Under the pieces are notes generated by a model. That model worked only from the letters and a program-made list of their open reading frames with translations. It was not told the DNA's origin and ran no database searches. From Synergistaceae bacterium (GTDB lineage: Bacteria; Synergistota; Synergistia; Synergistales; Aminobacteriaceae), in assembly GCA_017540085.1 (NCBI GenBank), contig JAFYBQ010000028.1:62001-126000 (forward strand): a DNA stretch of 64,000 bases. The letters run 5' to 3'. Below, in pieces: positions 1 through 8,714 of the stretch; the stretch's first letter is position 1, and every line of letters starts with the position of its first letter. Position numbers and translations under genes: made by a program.

Positions 1-2
1 CC

Positions 3-878
3 GGAACACGCCCAGCAGGAATCTACACAGCCGGGACTGCTCAAAGATTCGTCAACATGGAAGGCTACATGCCGGGAAAACGTGCGGTGATTCTCGGTTC
101 GGGCGACATAGGGCTAATCATGGCGCGGCGAATGATCTGGGAGGGCGCAACGGTTGAAGGTGTCTACGAGGTAATGTCATGGCCGGGCGGATTAAGGCGC
201 AACATTGCTCAGTGCCTCGACGATTACGGGATACCATTCCATTTGCGGACGACTGTAACACGCATTCACGGCAACGACAGGCTAGAGGGCGTTACGGTCG
301 CAGAAGTTGACGATCATATGACACCGATAGCCGGGACAGAACGCTACGTAGAGTGTGATACGCTCCTGCTTGCCATCGGGCTTATACCTGAGAACGAGTT
401 ATCCCGCATGGCCGGAGTCGAAATTCACCCCGTAACGGGCGGGCCTGTCGTGAATGATTTATTGCAGACGAGTAACCCCGCAATATTCGCCGCCGGAAAT
501 GTCGTTATCGTCTATGATCTTGTCGACAACGTAAGCGACGAGGGACTAATAGCCGGAGCGAACGCCGCAAAATTCGCCGCCGGGAAAATTTCACCGTCAG
601 CAAGAATCCCGGTCAAAGGCGGGGAAAATGTCAGGCTATATTCTCCGCAAATTGTTACGGGCGAAACTGACGCAACAATCTTCATGCGCGTAACTCATCC
701 CATAGAGGAAGCGTGCAGGGTCTTTGCTGTCTGTGATAACGGGGCGGAATTATATTCGCAGAGACTGAGATATGCCCGACCCGGCGAAATGAACGAGGTT
801 AGAATCAATGCGGAAAAATTGCGCGGAGCAGGAAAAGTTTCAGGCATAACGATAGATATACAGGCGGTGAAAAAATGA
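3..878 (+). CDS. NAD(P)/FAD-dependent oxidoreductase, 3' part
   Basis: The frame is open from the left edge; the first internal ATG is at 57, but the codons before it (reading ...AGIYTAGTAQRFVN) continue the protein, so the start lies outside the window. A dinucleotide-binding Rossmann motif (VILGSGDIGLIMARR) sits just after that ATG, and a C-terminal FAD-binding stretch ends in IFAAGN. This matches the pyridine nucleotide-disulphide oxidoreductase superfamily. The stop overlaps the DUF1667 start (ATGA), so the two are co-translated. In Firmicutes and Synergistota this pair usually follows an anaerobic glycerol-3-phosphate dehydrogenase-like flavoprotein. An electron-transfer role beside such an enzyme is inferred from that arrangement; the substrate cannot be read here. 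Confidence 0.85.
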   Translation, partial: GTRPAGIYTAGTAQRFVNMEGYMPGKRAVILGSGDIGLIMARRMIWEGATVEGVYEVMSWPGGLRRNIAQCLDDYGIPFHLRTTVTRIHGNDRLEGVTVAEVDDHMTPIAGTERYVECDTLLLAIGLIPENELSRMAGVEIHPVTGGPVVNDLLQTSNPAIFAAGNVVIVYDLVDNVSDEGLIAGANAAKFAAGKISPSARIPVKGGENVRLYSPQIVTGETDATIFMRVTHPIEEACRVFAVCDNGAELYSQRLRYARPGEMNEVRINAEKLRGAGKVSGITIDIQAVKK

Positions 879-1252
879 GCAGTGAGAGAAAATTTATCTG
901 CGTTTCATGCCCTTTAGGGTGCGGCTTAACCGTAACGCTTGATGATTCGGGCGAGGCCGTGAAAGTTGAGGGCAACACTTGCCCAAGGGGTGAGAGTTAC
1001 GCCCGCTCGGAAGTGAAAGATCCCCGGCGCGTTTTCGCGTCAACCGTGAGAGTCAGCGGAGGAAAGCTCCCTGTATGCCCCGTAAGAAGCAAAACTCCCG
1101 CTCCAAGGGGAAAACTTTTCGACATCGCCAGGGCTGTGGCAGGTCTGAACGTTGAAGCTCCCGTGAAAATCGGACAGGTATTAATTCACAATGTCTGCGG
1201 GACTGATGTCGATATTGTAGCAAGCAGAGATTTAGAGGCCGCAAAATTCTGA
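875..1252 (+). CDS. DUF1667 cysteine-rich protein
   Basis: A 125-residue protein of the DUF1667 family. The N terminus has a CVSCPLGC motif, followed by NTCPRG and CPVRS, so it carries several cysteines able to hold an iron-sulfur centre or other metal. The family is repeatedly found as the last gene of a glycerol-3-phosphate dehydrogenase-like / pyridine-nucleotide oxidoreductase operon, and here its ATG overlaps the stop of such an oxidoreductase. A role as small electron-transfer partner is inferred, not proven. The length is typical. A strong terminator follows, so this ends the operon. Confidence 0.85.
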   Translation: MSSERKFICVSCPLGCGLTVTLDDSGEAVKVEGNTCPRGESYARSEVKDPRRVFASTVRVSGGKLPVCPVRSKTPAPRGKLFDIARAVAGLNVEAPVKIGQVLIHNVCGTDVDIVASRDLEAAKF

Positions 1253-1283
1253 ATGAACGAGAAGTAATCCCGCAAAGAAAAAA

Positions 1284-1320
1284 CCGGCAGACCCCCTCGC
1301 GAGACCTGCCGGAAAATTTT
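1284..1320. terminator. Bidirectional terminator between convergent genes
   Basis: A 7-bp inverted repeat (CCGGCAG at 1284-1290, CTGCCGG at 1306-1312) is flanked by an A-run on the left and AAAATTTTT on the right. It lies between the DUF1667 gene and the convergent peptidase gene, so it can serve both. Confidence 0.75.
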
Positions 1321-1325
1321 TCCCC

Positions 1326-3209
1326 CTACCTTGAGCCTAAATATTTTCGGAAGAATGCTTCAAGCTCCCTGTAGAAATCAAATCTGTTCTCCTCGTTGTG
1401 AAAGCCGTAGCCCTCGTTGTCTTTCACCATGTATACGACTTCTTTGCCCGTCTTCCTCACAGCCTCGACAATCTGATCTGACTCGGCCTTGTTGACTCTT
1501 GGGTCATTAGCACCCTGCGCCACAAAAAGCGGTATCCTTATATTTTCCGCGTGGAAAACCGGCGACACTTCCCGCAGTAATTCTTTGTCGGCTGAAGGAT
1601 CCCCTATCATTTCGTGCTCCATCTCAATAAACGGCTTCCAGTACGGCGGAATACTCTCAAGAAGCGTGAAGAGGTTCGACGGCCCTACATAGCTCACCGC
1701 ACAGGCATATAGATACGGCGTGAATGTTGCCCCCGCAAGCGCGCTGTAACCCCCGTAGCTGCACCCGTAAATAGCCAGCCTCGAACGGTCTGCGATGCCC
1801 TCGTTCACCGCCCACTGCACACCGTCTGTAACGTCTTCCTGCATTTTTCGCCCCCACTGCTTGAAGCCGGCCTGCCAGAATGATTTACCGTAGCCCGTTG
1901 ACCCCCGGAAATTCACCTGAAGCACAGCGATTCCCCTGTTGGCGAGAAATTGTGCCTCCGAGTCAAATCCCCATGTGTCGCGCCCGCTCGGCCCTCCGTG
2001 CGGAATCACTACAAGCGGAAGATTTTTCGCCTCAACACCTGCAGGCAGAGTAATATATCCGTGTATCGTGAGGCCGTCCCGCGCCGTGAAAGTTATTGCC
2101 TTCATCGGGGACATATGCTCAGGCTTAATCCACGGGGAAAGGTCAGAAAGTTTCATCACCGAATTGTCCCGGCGGTCAAAAAGATAATACGCTCCGCGAG
2201 TCCTGTCGCTGTATGTCCTGACAATATATCGCTGTTCATCGTCATCACAGTCAACAGCAGCCGCTTCAAGTCCCGGAAAAAATTCGTCAAGAGTCTTCTG
2301 CAACTCTTCCCGCTCAGTGTCGAAAAATTTATAGTGCCTCCTGTCTGTCGTGTAGGTTACGCCCGTTATGATTTTTCGCTTCTTTGAGTGCATTATCCCG
2401 CCTGCGTCAACTTCATCATGTGAAAATATAAGGTCAAGAGTTTTCCCCGTCTCAGGATCATATGTATATATTGCGGCTTTGTCGGTGCTGAGATTCGAGA
2501 CTACATACATCAGTTTGTTGTCATAGGCGAAAAGTGCGGGCGAAAATGTTTCCTTGAAGTTAAGCGTCATAAGCTCGCGAAATTCCTGCGACTCGTCCGT
2601 GCGGTATAACAATGTCTCGTTCACACCGTCAGTGCGGGCGGCGACTCTGAGTTTTCCGTCATGATCTGTCATCCATCCGGTGATGTTTCCGGGATTTTTT
2701 GCGAGTAGCTCAAGCTCTCCCGTCATAATGTTACAGCGGTAAACGTCAAAAACTTCCGGGTTGTCCCTGTTCATGCCAATCAGCATGTGAATGGGATCGT
2801 CTTCAAGATCGTCAAGCACTCCCGCTTTCACCTTGTCGAACGGCGTTAAGTCTCTCGGCTCTCTTCCGTCAATGTCTGTGATATAGAGATGGTAATTTTC
2901 ATCCCCGCCCGTGTCCTGCGCGAACACTATTTTTCCGTTTCCCTTCCAGAAAAATCCGGCTATGTCGCGTTCTGTGGCTGACGTGATTCGCTTCTCTGTC
3001 CCTGTCGAAATCTCACGGACATAGACATTCATACGATGCTGCCACGGACGCGCAAAGGCTAACCATTTTCCGTCAGGCGAAATCGAGAAGGCAGAATTTT
3101 CCGGGTTCCTGAAGAAATCTTCCATCGGCAAAAGGGGAGGCACCGCGGCGAAAGCGCAGACGGCCGGCATTGCGACAAACAAAGCTGCGAGGACAAATAA
3201 TATTCTCAT
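1326..3209 (-). CDS. Exported S9 family peptidase (prolyl oligopeptidase / acylaminoacyl peptidase type)
   Basis: A 627-residue serine peptidase. The first ~22 residues form a signal peptide (MRILFVLAALFVAMPAVCAFA), so it is probably periplasmic. The middle region (SISPDGKWLAFARP and similar segments) has the WD40-like/beta-propeller repeats of family S9, and the C-terminal alpha/beta hydrolase domain holds the catalytic triad: Ser484 in GCSYGGY, Asp569 in GANDPRV and His604 in GFHNEEN. These match the S9C acylaminoacyl-peptidase group, which removes residues or dipeptides from short peptides. A peptide-scavenging role would suit an amino-acid-fermenting anaerobe, but that is inference. It is transcribed alone and convergent with the upstream operon. 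Confidence 0.9.
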   Translation of the reverse strand: MRILFVLAALFVAMPAVCAFAAVPPLLPMEDFFRNPENSAFSISPDGKWLAFARPWQHRMNVYVREISTGTEKRITSATERDIAGFFWKGNGKIVFAQDTGGDENYHLYITDIDGREPRDLTPFDKVKAGVLDDLEDDPIHMLIGMNRDNPEVFDVYRCNIMTGELELLAKNPGNITGWMTDHDGKLRVAARTDGVNETLLYRTDESQEFRELMTLNFKETFSPALFAYDNKLMYVVSNLSTDKAAIYTYDPETGKTLDLIFSHDEVDAGGIMHSKKRKIITGVTYTTDRRHYKFFDTEREELQKTLDEFFPGLEAAAVDCDDDEQRYIVRTYSDRTRGAYYLFDRRDNSVMKLSDLSPWIKPEHMSPMKAITFTARDGLTIHGYITLPAGVEAKNLPLVVIPHGGPSGRDTWGFDSEAQFLANRGIAVLQVNFRGSTGYGKSFWQAGFKQWGRKMQEDVTDGVQWAVNEGIADRSRLAIYGCSYGGYSALAGATFTPYLYACAVSYVGPSNLFTLLESIPPYWKPFIEMEHEMIGDPSADKELLREVSPVFHAENIRIPLFVAQGANDPRVNKAESDQIVEAVRKTGKEVVYMVKDNEGYGFHNEENRFDFYRELEAFFRKYLGSR

Positions 3210-3327
3210 GGATAAGGATCTCCCTTCAATGGAATTTTCGCGATTGATTGTATCATGGCCGCGTAAAACATTCCTGCTTTGTATTAGAATATTTCACGGT
3301 AATGAATTTCATGAGGAGGGGAAAAAT

Positions 3328-4512
3328 TTGCAGGATAATATTTCTGTTTACCCCGTAAAAGTTTCAAGTGCTGAAGATGTCATTAAAATTTGCGCGAAAA
3401 TCGGAACAGACTCCGGCGCATTATCGTACTTAGTCCCAAAAGCAAATATCATTCACATTTACGCCGAGAGAGTCGACTACAGAGCGGCGAATTTCGTCAA
3501 GCAGGAAATGTTATCACGCGGGGGAGATTGTGCGGTCGGGAAACATGTCATTGACGGCAAGACAGATTACAGCGACATTTTCATAATGGGTACGGAAAAG
3601 CAGATAACGAGTCTCACGGAGAAAATGACGGCCATGAATATATGGGGGATTCCTGCACTGCGTGAGAAAATCGCGGGCATAATGAGGAACATAAAGCGGG
3701 GAAAATGGGAGATAATCTCGCCGAATGGACGCAAAATAATTCTTGGCCGGAAGACGCGGTTAATGGCCATTCTGAATCTCACGCCGGACTCGTTTCACCC
3801 TGAGAGCCGGACGGATGAGCGCGGAATAATTGAGCGTGCCGGGAAATTTCTTGACGATGGAGCGTACATTCTTGATGTCGGAGCGGAGTCGACAAGGCCG
3901 GGGGCGAGTCCAGTCTCAGAATCTGACGAGGCCGGAAGATTACTGCCTGCCCTGCGAGCTTTGCGGCGCGAGTTTCCAGAGGCGTTAATCTCTGTCGACA
4001 CATACAAGGCTGAAATTGCGCGTCTCTCTGCGGGTGAAGGTGCTGACATCATCAACGACATAAGCGGCTTCAGTTTCGACTCGGACATGGCCGGAACAAT
4101 AGCCGGACTCGGTATCCCCTATGTATTGTCGCACATAACCGGGACTCCGTCAGACATGGCCGGATATGAGTCGCACGAAAATATTTTAGGCGAGATGGAT
4201 AAATATTTTGCGGAAAAACTTTCGGAGCTTGAATCCGCCGGGGTCAAACGGGAAAACGTGATACTTGACCCGGGATTAGGTTTCGGGAAATCTGCCGGGG
4301 ATAATTTCACCGTGCTGAAGAATATTGAGAGCCTTGCGGGATTCGGGCTTCCTGTGATGATTGGGCATTCGCGGAAGAGATTCACGGGGGGGCTTTCGGG
4401 GACTCTCGGTGTTACGGCGATGATGGCGGGAAGGGTGAGCCTCCTGCGGGTTCATGATGTTGCGGGGAATATGGAGGCTCTGAGAGTCGCGGAGGGGATT
4501 AACGGCGCGTGA
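3328..4512 (+). CDS. folP: Dihydropteroate synthase with N-terminal extension
   Basis: Makes 7,8-dihydropteroate from p-aminobenzoate and the pterin diphosphate in folate synthesis. The C-terminal ~265 residues carry all DHPS signatures: AILNLTPDSF, DVGAESTRPGA, ISVDTYKAEIA, INDISG, DPGLGFGKS and MIGHSRKRF. The frame is open from an ATG at 3208, but a strong site (GAGGAGGG, 3313-3320) stands 7 bases before an in-frame TTG at 3328, which I take as the start (394 residues). About 130 residues precede the DHPS core. Such extended forms occur in other anaerobes; the extension has no motif I recognise. The gene overlaps the convergent GT8 remnant by 14 bases. Confidence 0.9.
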   Translation: MQDNISVYPVKVSSAEDVIKICAKIGTDSGALSYLVPKANIIHIYAERVDYRAANFVKQEMLSRGGDCAVGKHVIDGKTDYSDIFIMGTEKQITSLTEKMTAMNIWGIPALREKIAGIMRNIKRGKWEIISPNGRKIILGRKTRLMAILNLTPDSFHPESRTDERGIIERAGKFLDDGAYILDVGAESTRPGASPVSESDEAGRLLPALRALRREFPEALISVDTYKAEIARLSAGEGADIINDISGFSFDSDMAGTIAGLGIPYVLSHITGTPSDMAGYESHENILGEMDKYFAEKLSELESAGVKRENVILDPGLGFGKSAGDNFTVLKNIESLAGFGLPVMIGHSRKRFTGGLSGTLGVTAMMAGRVSLLRVHDVAGNMEALRVAEGINGA

Positions 4513-5309
4513 GGCGATATTTCAGGCGGTAAAATATATCCCTGAGAACGAGTTTTGCGGATGATATTGCTTCGGGAAGAACGTTAAATATTTTCCGTAT
4601 GTTTCTGCTGAAGAGCCTGTATTCAGGGGCTGAGATTTTCGCGCGGGCTGATATTGCGTCAATTAATTCTTCACGGCTGCTGTTTTCGCCCCATGCGCTG
4701 TGAGTATAATACTTCCAGTAAAGAGTCTGGCTCGGATGGCCTGAAATTTCCCAAGGTTTTACTGCTCCGGCAAAATGAAGCACAGAGTTTTCTGTTATGC
4801 CTCCCGGATTTGTCCCGCTAATGACATTGAAACGGCTGTCTATAATTTTTATTGAGCCGCGGAAAATGCTGTTGTATGCGTCCTGATCCGGGCATGAGGC
4901 GTTATGTATATGCTTTCGGAGCCATTCAGCCGTAATAATATCCTGAGCCGCCAGCCTGAACAATGAACCGACAGTGAAACTTCTGCTGATAGATTCTGGG
5001 ATATTCCTGCCAAGCCCTGCCATTTGCCGCGTAACATCGTGAAGCTCAAGACCCTGCGAATATTTTTCCGCTGTCCGTATGAATTTCTGCCTGTTGTCGT
5101 CTGTGAGTGTGTCGTCATGTAGAATGTGAACTGTAACTTTGCTGTGAGTGTTCTCGAAAATTTAAGTCATTGTGACTCCGGCGTGCTGTGAATACGTGCC
5201 TGAAGGATCATATACCGCCAGCACTATGTGAATTACGTCATCTGATTTTGGGCATGAATCAGCGTTGGGCGTTGGGCGTTGGGCGTTTATATCCACAATA
5301 TTCCGTCAA
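4499..5309 (-). pseudogene. Decayed family 8 glycosyltransferase (LPS glycosyltransferase type)
   Basis: Translation shows a GT8 N terminus (VIHIVLAVYDPSGTYSQHAG), a middle part (VTVHILHDDTLTDDNRQKF, then FTVGSLFRL) and a C terminus (CPDQDAYNSIFRG, HFAGAVKPWE). Three lesions are visible. First, an in-frame TAA at 5162-5164 replaces the Ser of a [T]SIFENTHS stretch, one base from TCA. Second, the text jumps from SLFRLAAQDIIT to AEWLRKHI, so roughly 90-100 residues including the DXD metal/donor motif are missing. Third, the best start (TTG 5307-5309 after AAGGAG) is one base out of frame with the body because of a heptamer repeat. Only 174 residues remain open from the ATG at 5023. It would have decorated LPS or capsule; adjacent rml genes supply rhamnose. 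Confidence 0.8.
5263..5287. repeat. Heptanucleotide tandem repeat (GTTGGGC x3)
   Basis: Three exact copies of GTTGGGC at 5264-5284 plus a partial fourth lie inside the 5' end of the GT8 remnant. Seven is not a multiple of three, so each gain or loss changes the reading frame. By my count two or five copies would join the TTG start at 5309 to the downstream GT8 frame. Confidence 0.8.
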
Positions 5310-5344
5310 TGTCAATATCTCCTTTCTGATGAATGGCGAAATTA

Positions 5345-5401
5345 TAGCAGAGAAATCTTATATCCCGTATAATTCACACAAACATTCAGGAGGACACAAA
5401 C
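5345..5401 (+). promoter_or_regulatory. Probable promoter and RBS of the rml operon
   Basis: A perfect TATAAT stands at 5368-5373, with a poor -35 (TAGCAG, 5345-5350) at 17 bp. AGGAGG precedes the rmlA ATG by about 9 bases. This is the only gap before the four tightly packed rml genes. Confidence 0.5.
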
Positions 5402-6295
5402 ATGAAAGGAATCGTACTGGCCGGGGGAAGCGGGACTCGCTTGTACCCTCTGACCCTCGTAACATCAAAGCAATTACTGCCCGTTTACGACAAGCCGATG
5501 ATATATTACCCGGTATCAATCCTAATGCAGGCAAAAATCCGCGACATTCTCATAATCTCAACGCCCGATGATTTGCCCCGTTTCGAGAAACTTTTAGGCA
5601 CTGGCGAAAGATTCGGCGTTAAATTCTCGTACAAGGTTCAGCCATCACCTGACGGACTCGCGCAGGCGTTCATTCTCGGAAAGGACTTTATCGGCCATGA
5701 CACAGCCGCGATGATTCTCGGCGACAATATATTTTCCGGGCAGGGATTGACTCGCCGACTCGCTGAGGCTGTCTCGAACGCCGAATCCGGGAAGGGAGCG
5801 ACAATTTTCGGCTACTATGTCGATGACCCGGAGCGTTTCGGAATCGTAGAGTTTGACTCACACGGCCGGGCAGTGTCCATTGAGGAGAAGCCCGAACATC
5901 CCAAAAGCAATTACGCCGTTACGGGGCTGTATTTCTATGACAACAGGGTGATAGAGTTTGCCGAATCCCTGAAGCCCTCAAAGCGCGGTGAACTCGAAAT
6001 TACCGACCTCAACAGGATATATCTTGAGCGCGGAGAGCTGAACGTTGAATTACTCGGACAGGGCTTTACGTGGCTTGACACCGGGACTCATGAGAGCCTC
6101 GCGGACGCTACGAATTTCGTCAAGACTCTTGAGACTCACCAGCACAGAAAGATAGCCTGTCTTGAGGAAATCGCCTACCTTAACGGATGGATTACCCGCG
6201 AAAATGTTATGACGGTCGCAAACCAGCTCAGGAAAAATCAGTACGGGCAGTATTTGATTGACGTTATAGAAGGGAAGTATATCGATGCAAGATAA
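5402..6295 (+). CDS. rmlA: Glucose-1-phosphate thymidylyltransferase
   Basis: First enzyme of dTDP-L-rhamnose synthesis: dTTP + glucose-1-phosphate to dTDP-glucose + diphosphate. The N terminus has the nucleotidyltransferase loop GGSGTRLYP (residues 8-16) followed by [16 protein letters not shown]. Further family motifs are ILGDNIFSG (Mg-binding Asp), [20 protein letters not shown] and [12 protein letters not shown]. At 297 residues it is full length. It is cytoplasmic and opens a four-gene operon. Its last 11 bases overlap rmlD. The enzyme family is usually feedback-inhibited by dTDP-rhamnose. Confidence 0.97.
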   Translation: MKGIVLAGGSGTRLYPLTLVTSKQLLPVYDKPMIYYPVSILMQAKIRDILIISTPDDLPRFEKLLGTGERFGVKFSYKVQPSPDGLAQAFILGKDFIGHDTAAMILGDNIFSGQGLTRRLAEAVSNAESGKGATIFGYYVDDPERFGIVEFDSHGRAVSIEEKPEHPKSNYAVTGLYFYDNRVIEFAESLKPSKRGELEITDLNRIYLERGELNVELLGQGFTWLDTGTHESLADATNFVKTLETHQHRKIACLEEIAYLNGWITRENVMTVANQLRKNQYGQYLIDVIEGKYIDAR

Positions 6296-7190
6296 AATTT
6301 TCATCACGGGGGCAAACGGCCAGTTAGGGCGCGACCTTGTTCACGAATTAACCGGGCGCGGAATTTCCTGCGTTGCCTCAGACATTCAGCCGGAATTTTC
6401 CGGGGATGAGGAATGCGAATATATCCCCCTCGACATCACGGACTCGGACGCTGTTGACTTGGCCATGAGGAAGTCAGGAGTCTCAAGAGTCATACATTGC
6501 GCCGCGTGGACTGCTGTCGACTCTGCCGAGGATGATGCGAACCGGGCAAAAGTTTACGCCGTCAACGTAATCGGCACTGAGAACATCGCAAAAGCCTGCG
6601 CGGAACACAATCTCATCATGACATACATCAGCACGGACTATGTTTTTGACGGAACCGGGACAGCCCCCCGAAAGCCTGATGACGAATCATTTTCCCCGCT
6701 GAATTATTACGGGTACACGAAATTGCAGGGAGAGTTAGCGGTGAAGAAGTACCTGCAAAAATTCTTCATTGTCCGAATCGCGTGGGTTTTCGGGAAAAAC
6801 GGAAATAATTTCGTCCGAACAATGCTGAAACTTTCACGGACTCATGACACGCTCCGAGTCGTGAATGATCAGATAGGGACTCCTACATACACTCCCGATT
6901 TGGCGCGGCTTCTCGCTGACATTAGCATGACGGATAAATTTGGCATATACCACGCAACGAACGAGGGCGGCTATATTAGCTGGTATGATTTCGCGTGTGA
7001 GATATTCCGGCAGTCGGGCGTTAATGTGAATGTGATTCCCGTAACGACTGCTGAATATGGGCTGTCAAAAGCAAAGAGGCCGTATAATTCCCGTCTCGAC
7101 AAAAGCAAGCTGGTATCATCAGGATTTGAGCCGCTCCCGGACTGGCGGGACGCATTGAGGAGGTATCTGTCAGAATATGAGTCAGATTAG
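6285..7190 (+). CDS. rmlD: dTDP-4-dehydrorhamnose reductase
   Basis: Last step of the rhamnose pathway: NAD(P)H-dependent reduction of dTDP-4-dehydro-L-rhamnose. The cofactor motif [10 protein letters not shown] is at residues 9-18. [10 protein letters not shown] and the catalytic [10 protein letters not shown] (YxxxK) follow, with [18 protein letters not shown] and [14 protein letters not shown] typical of RmlD. It has 301 residues, the usual length. It overlaps rmlA by 11 bases and rmlC by 14, so the operon is strongly coupled. Confidence 0.97.
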   Translation: MQDKIFITGANGQLGRDLVHELTGRGISCVASDIQPEFSGDEECEYIPLDITDSDAVDLAMRKSGVSRVIHCAAWTAVDSAEDDANRAKVYAVNVIGTENIAKACAEHNLIMTYISTDYVFDGTGTAPRKPDDESFSPLNYYGYTKLQGELAVKKYLQKFFIVRIAWVFGKNGNNFVRTMLKLSRTHDTLRVVNDQIGTPTYTPDLARLLADISMTDKFGIYHATNEGGYISWYDFACEIFRQSGVNVNVIPVTTAEYGLSKAKRPYNSRLDKSKLVSSGFEPLPDWRDALRRYLSEYESD

Positions 7191-7734
7191 CGTTGAACAT
7201 AACGCCGGAGGGATTGAGGGACTCTGCGTTATCACACAGACGGTACACGGGGACAAGCGCGGGTATTTCACAGAGACATACAACCGCAGGGACATGGCCG
7301 AAGCCGGGCTTGATTACGATTTTGTGCAGGACAACCAGAGCAGCAGCACAAAGGGAGTCCTCCGGGGGCTTCATTTCCAGATACATTATCCGCAGACGAA
7401 ATTAGTACGGGTAATACGGGGGGCAGTGTATGATGTAGCTGTTGACGTTCGCAGGGGAAGCGCGACATTCGGGAAGTATTACGGAATAATTCTGACGGAG
7501 GACAATCACAGGCAGTTTTTGATTCCCAAGGGATTCGCTCATGGCTTCCTTGTTATTTCTGACTTTGCGGAGTTCTGCTACAAGTGCGATGACTACTGGC
7601 ACCCAAACGATGAGGGCGGGATAATATATTCTGACCCCGATGTAAATATCGACTGGCCTAAAGTTGACGCGCCATTGAACATTATCGAGAGGGACAGCAA
7701 ATTACCGACATTAAGGGAGGCTGTATTGCCGTGA
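7177..7734 (+). CDS. rmlC: dTDP-4-dehydrorhamnose 3,5-epimerase
   Basis: Cupin-fold epimerase that converts dTDP-4-dehydro-6-deoxyglucose to dTDP-4-dehydrorhamnose. Recognised by QDNQSSSTKGVLRGLHFQ with the catalytic His, VRVIRGAVYDVAVDVRRGS, and FLIPKGFAHGFLV. Length is 185 residues, normal for the family. It starts inside the end of rmlD; its TGA overlaps the GTG start of rmlB. The order A-D-C-B differs from the enterobacterial B-D-A-C. Confidence 0.97.
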   Translation: MSQISVEHNAGGIEGLCVITQTVHGDKRGYFTETYNRRDMAEAGLDYDFVQDNQSSSTKGVLRGLHFQIHYPQTKLVRVIRGAVYDVAVDVRRGSATFGKYYGIILTEDNHRQFLIPKGFAHGFLVISDFAEFCYKCDDYWHPNDEGGIIYSDPDVNIDWPKVDAPLNIIERDSKLPTLREAVLP

Positions 7735-8714
7735 AAATAATCGTAACCGGGGGAGCGGGCTTTATCGGAAGCAATTTCATTTTCCACATGCTGAAGTCTC
7801 ACCCTGAAGACAAAATAATCTGTATCGACAAGCTGACATACGCCGGGAATCTCGCTACCCTGAAGGAAGTTATTGCTGAGGGAAAAATATCGTTCTTCCA
7901 CATGGACATCTGCGACCGTGAGAGGGTATACGGCCTGTTTGAGCGGGAGCGGCCCGACATCGTGGTGAATTTCGCGGCGGAATCTCATGTTGACCGCTCA
8001 ATAAATGACCCGGGAATTTTCCTGTTCACAAACACGCTTGGGACAGGGGTACTTCTTGACGCTTGCATGAAGTACGGAATAACGCGCTATCATCAGGTAA
8101 GCACGGATGAGGTTTACGGGGATTTGCCGCTTGACCGCCCTGACCTGTTTTTCACGGAGGACTCGCCGATTCACACATCATCGCCGTATTCAGCCTCCAA
8201 AGCAGGAGCTGATATGTTAGTGCTTGCGTATCACAGGACGTACAATTTGCCCGTGAGTATTTCGCGGTGTTCGAACAATTACGGCCCGTATCATTTCCCG
8301 GAGAAATTAATCCCCCTGATGATAATCAACGCCCTTCATGATAAGCCGCTACCTGTTTACGGAAAAGGGATAAACGTCCGGGACTGGCTATATGTTGAGG
8401 ATCACTGCCGGGCTATAGACATGATAATTCACGACACTGACTCGGAGGGTGAAATCTTCAACATCGGCGGGCATAACGAGATGAGGAATATTGATATTGT
8501 CCGTCTGATATGCGCGGAGCTTGGGAAGCCTGAGAGCCTGATTACGTTTGTGGAGGACAGGAAAGGCCATGACCTGAGATATGCTATTGACCCGACAAAG
8601 ATATACCTGCGGTTAGGGTGGCGGCCTGAGACGAGATTCGCGGATGGGATAAAGAAGACAATACGCTGGTATCTCGACAATGAGTCGTGGTGGCGGCCAT
8701 TGGTGAAGGCTTAA
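7731..8714 (+). CDS. rmlB: dTDP-glucose 4,6-dehydratase
   Basis: Second enzyme of the pathway, an NAD-dependent short-chain dehydrogenase-type dehydratase. The NAD motif GGAGFIGSNF is at residues 6-15. HMDICDR, NFAAESHVDRSI, STDEVYGDL, the catalytic YSASKAGAD (YxxxK) and SNNYGPYHFPEKLIP all match RmlB. It starts with GTG overlapping the rmlC stop (GTGA). At 327 residues it is close to the usual 330-360. It closes the operon and converges with the restriction gene. Confidence 0.97.
   Translation: MKIIVTGGAGFIGSNFIFHMLKSHPEDKIICIDKLTYAGNLATLKEVIAEGKISFFHMDICDRERVYGLFERERPDIVVNFAAESHVDRSINDPGIFLFTNTLGTGVLLDACMKYGITRYHQVSTDEVYGDLPLDRPDLFFTEDSPIHTSSPYSASKAGADMLVLAYHRTYNLPVSISRCSNNYGPYHFPEKLIPLMIINALHDKPLPVYGKGINVRDWLYVEDHCRAIDMIIHDTDSEGEIFNIGGHNEMRNIDIVRLICAELGKPESLITFVEDRKGHDLRYAIDPTKIYLRLGWRPETRFADGIKKTIRWYLDNESWWRPLVKA

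Noticed and set aside
3208-3327. Longer start for dihydropteroate synthase at 3208
   Set aside because: No RBS there, overlap with the divergent peptidase start, and a strong GAGGAGGG exactly before the TTG at 3328.
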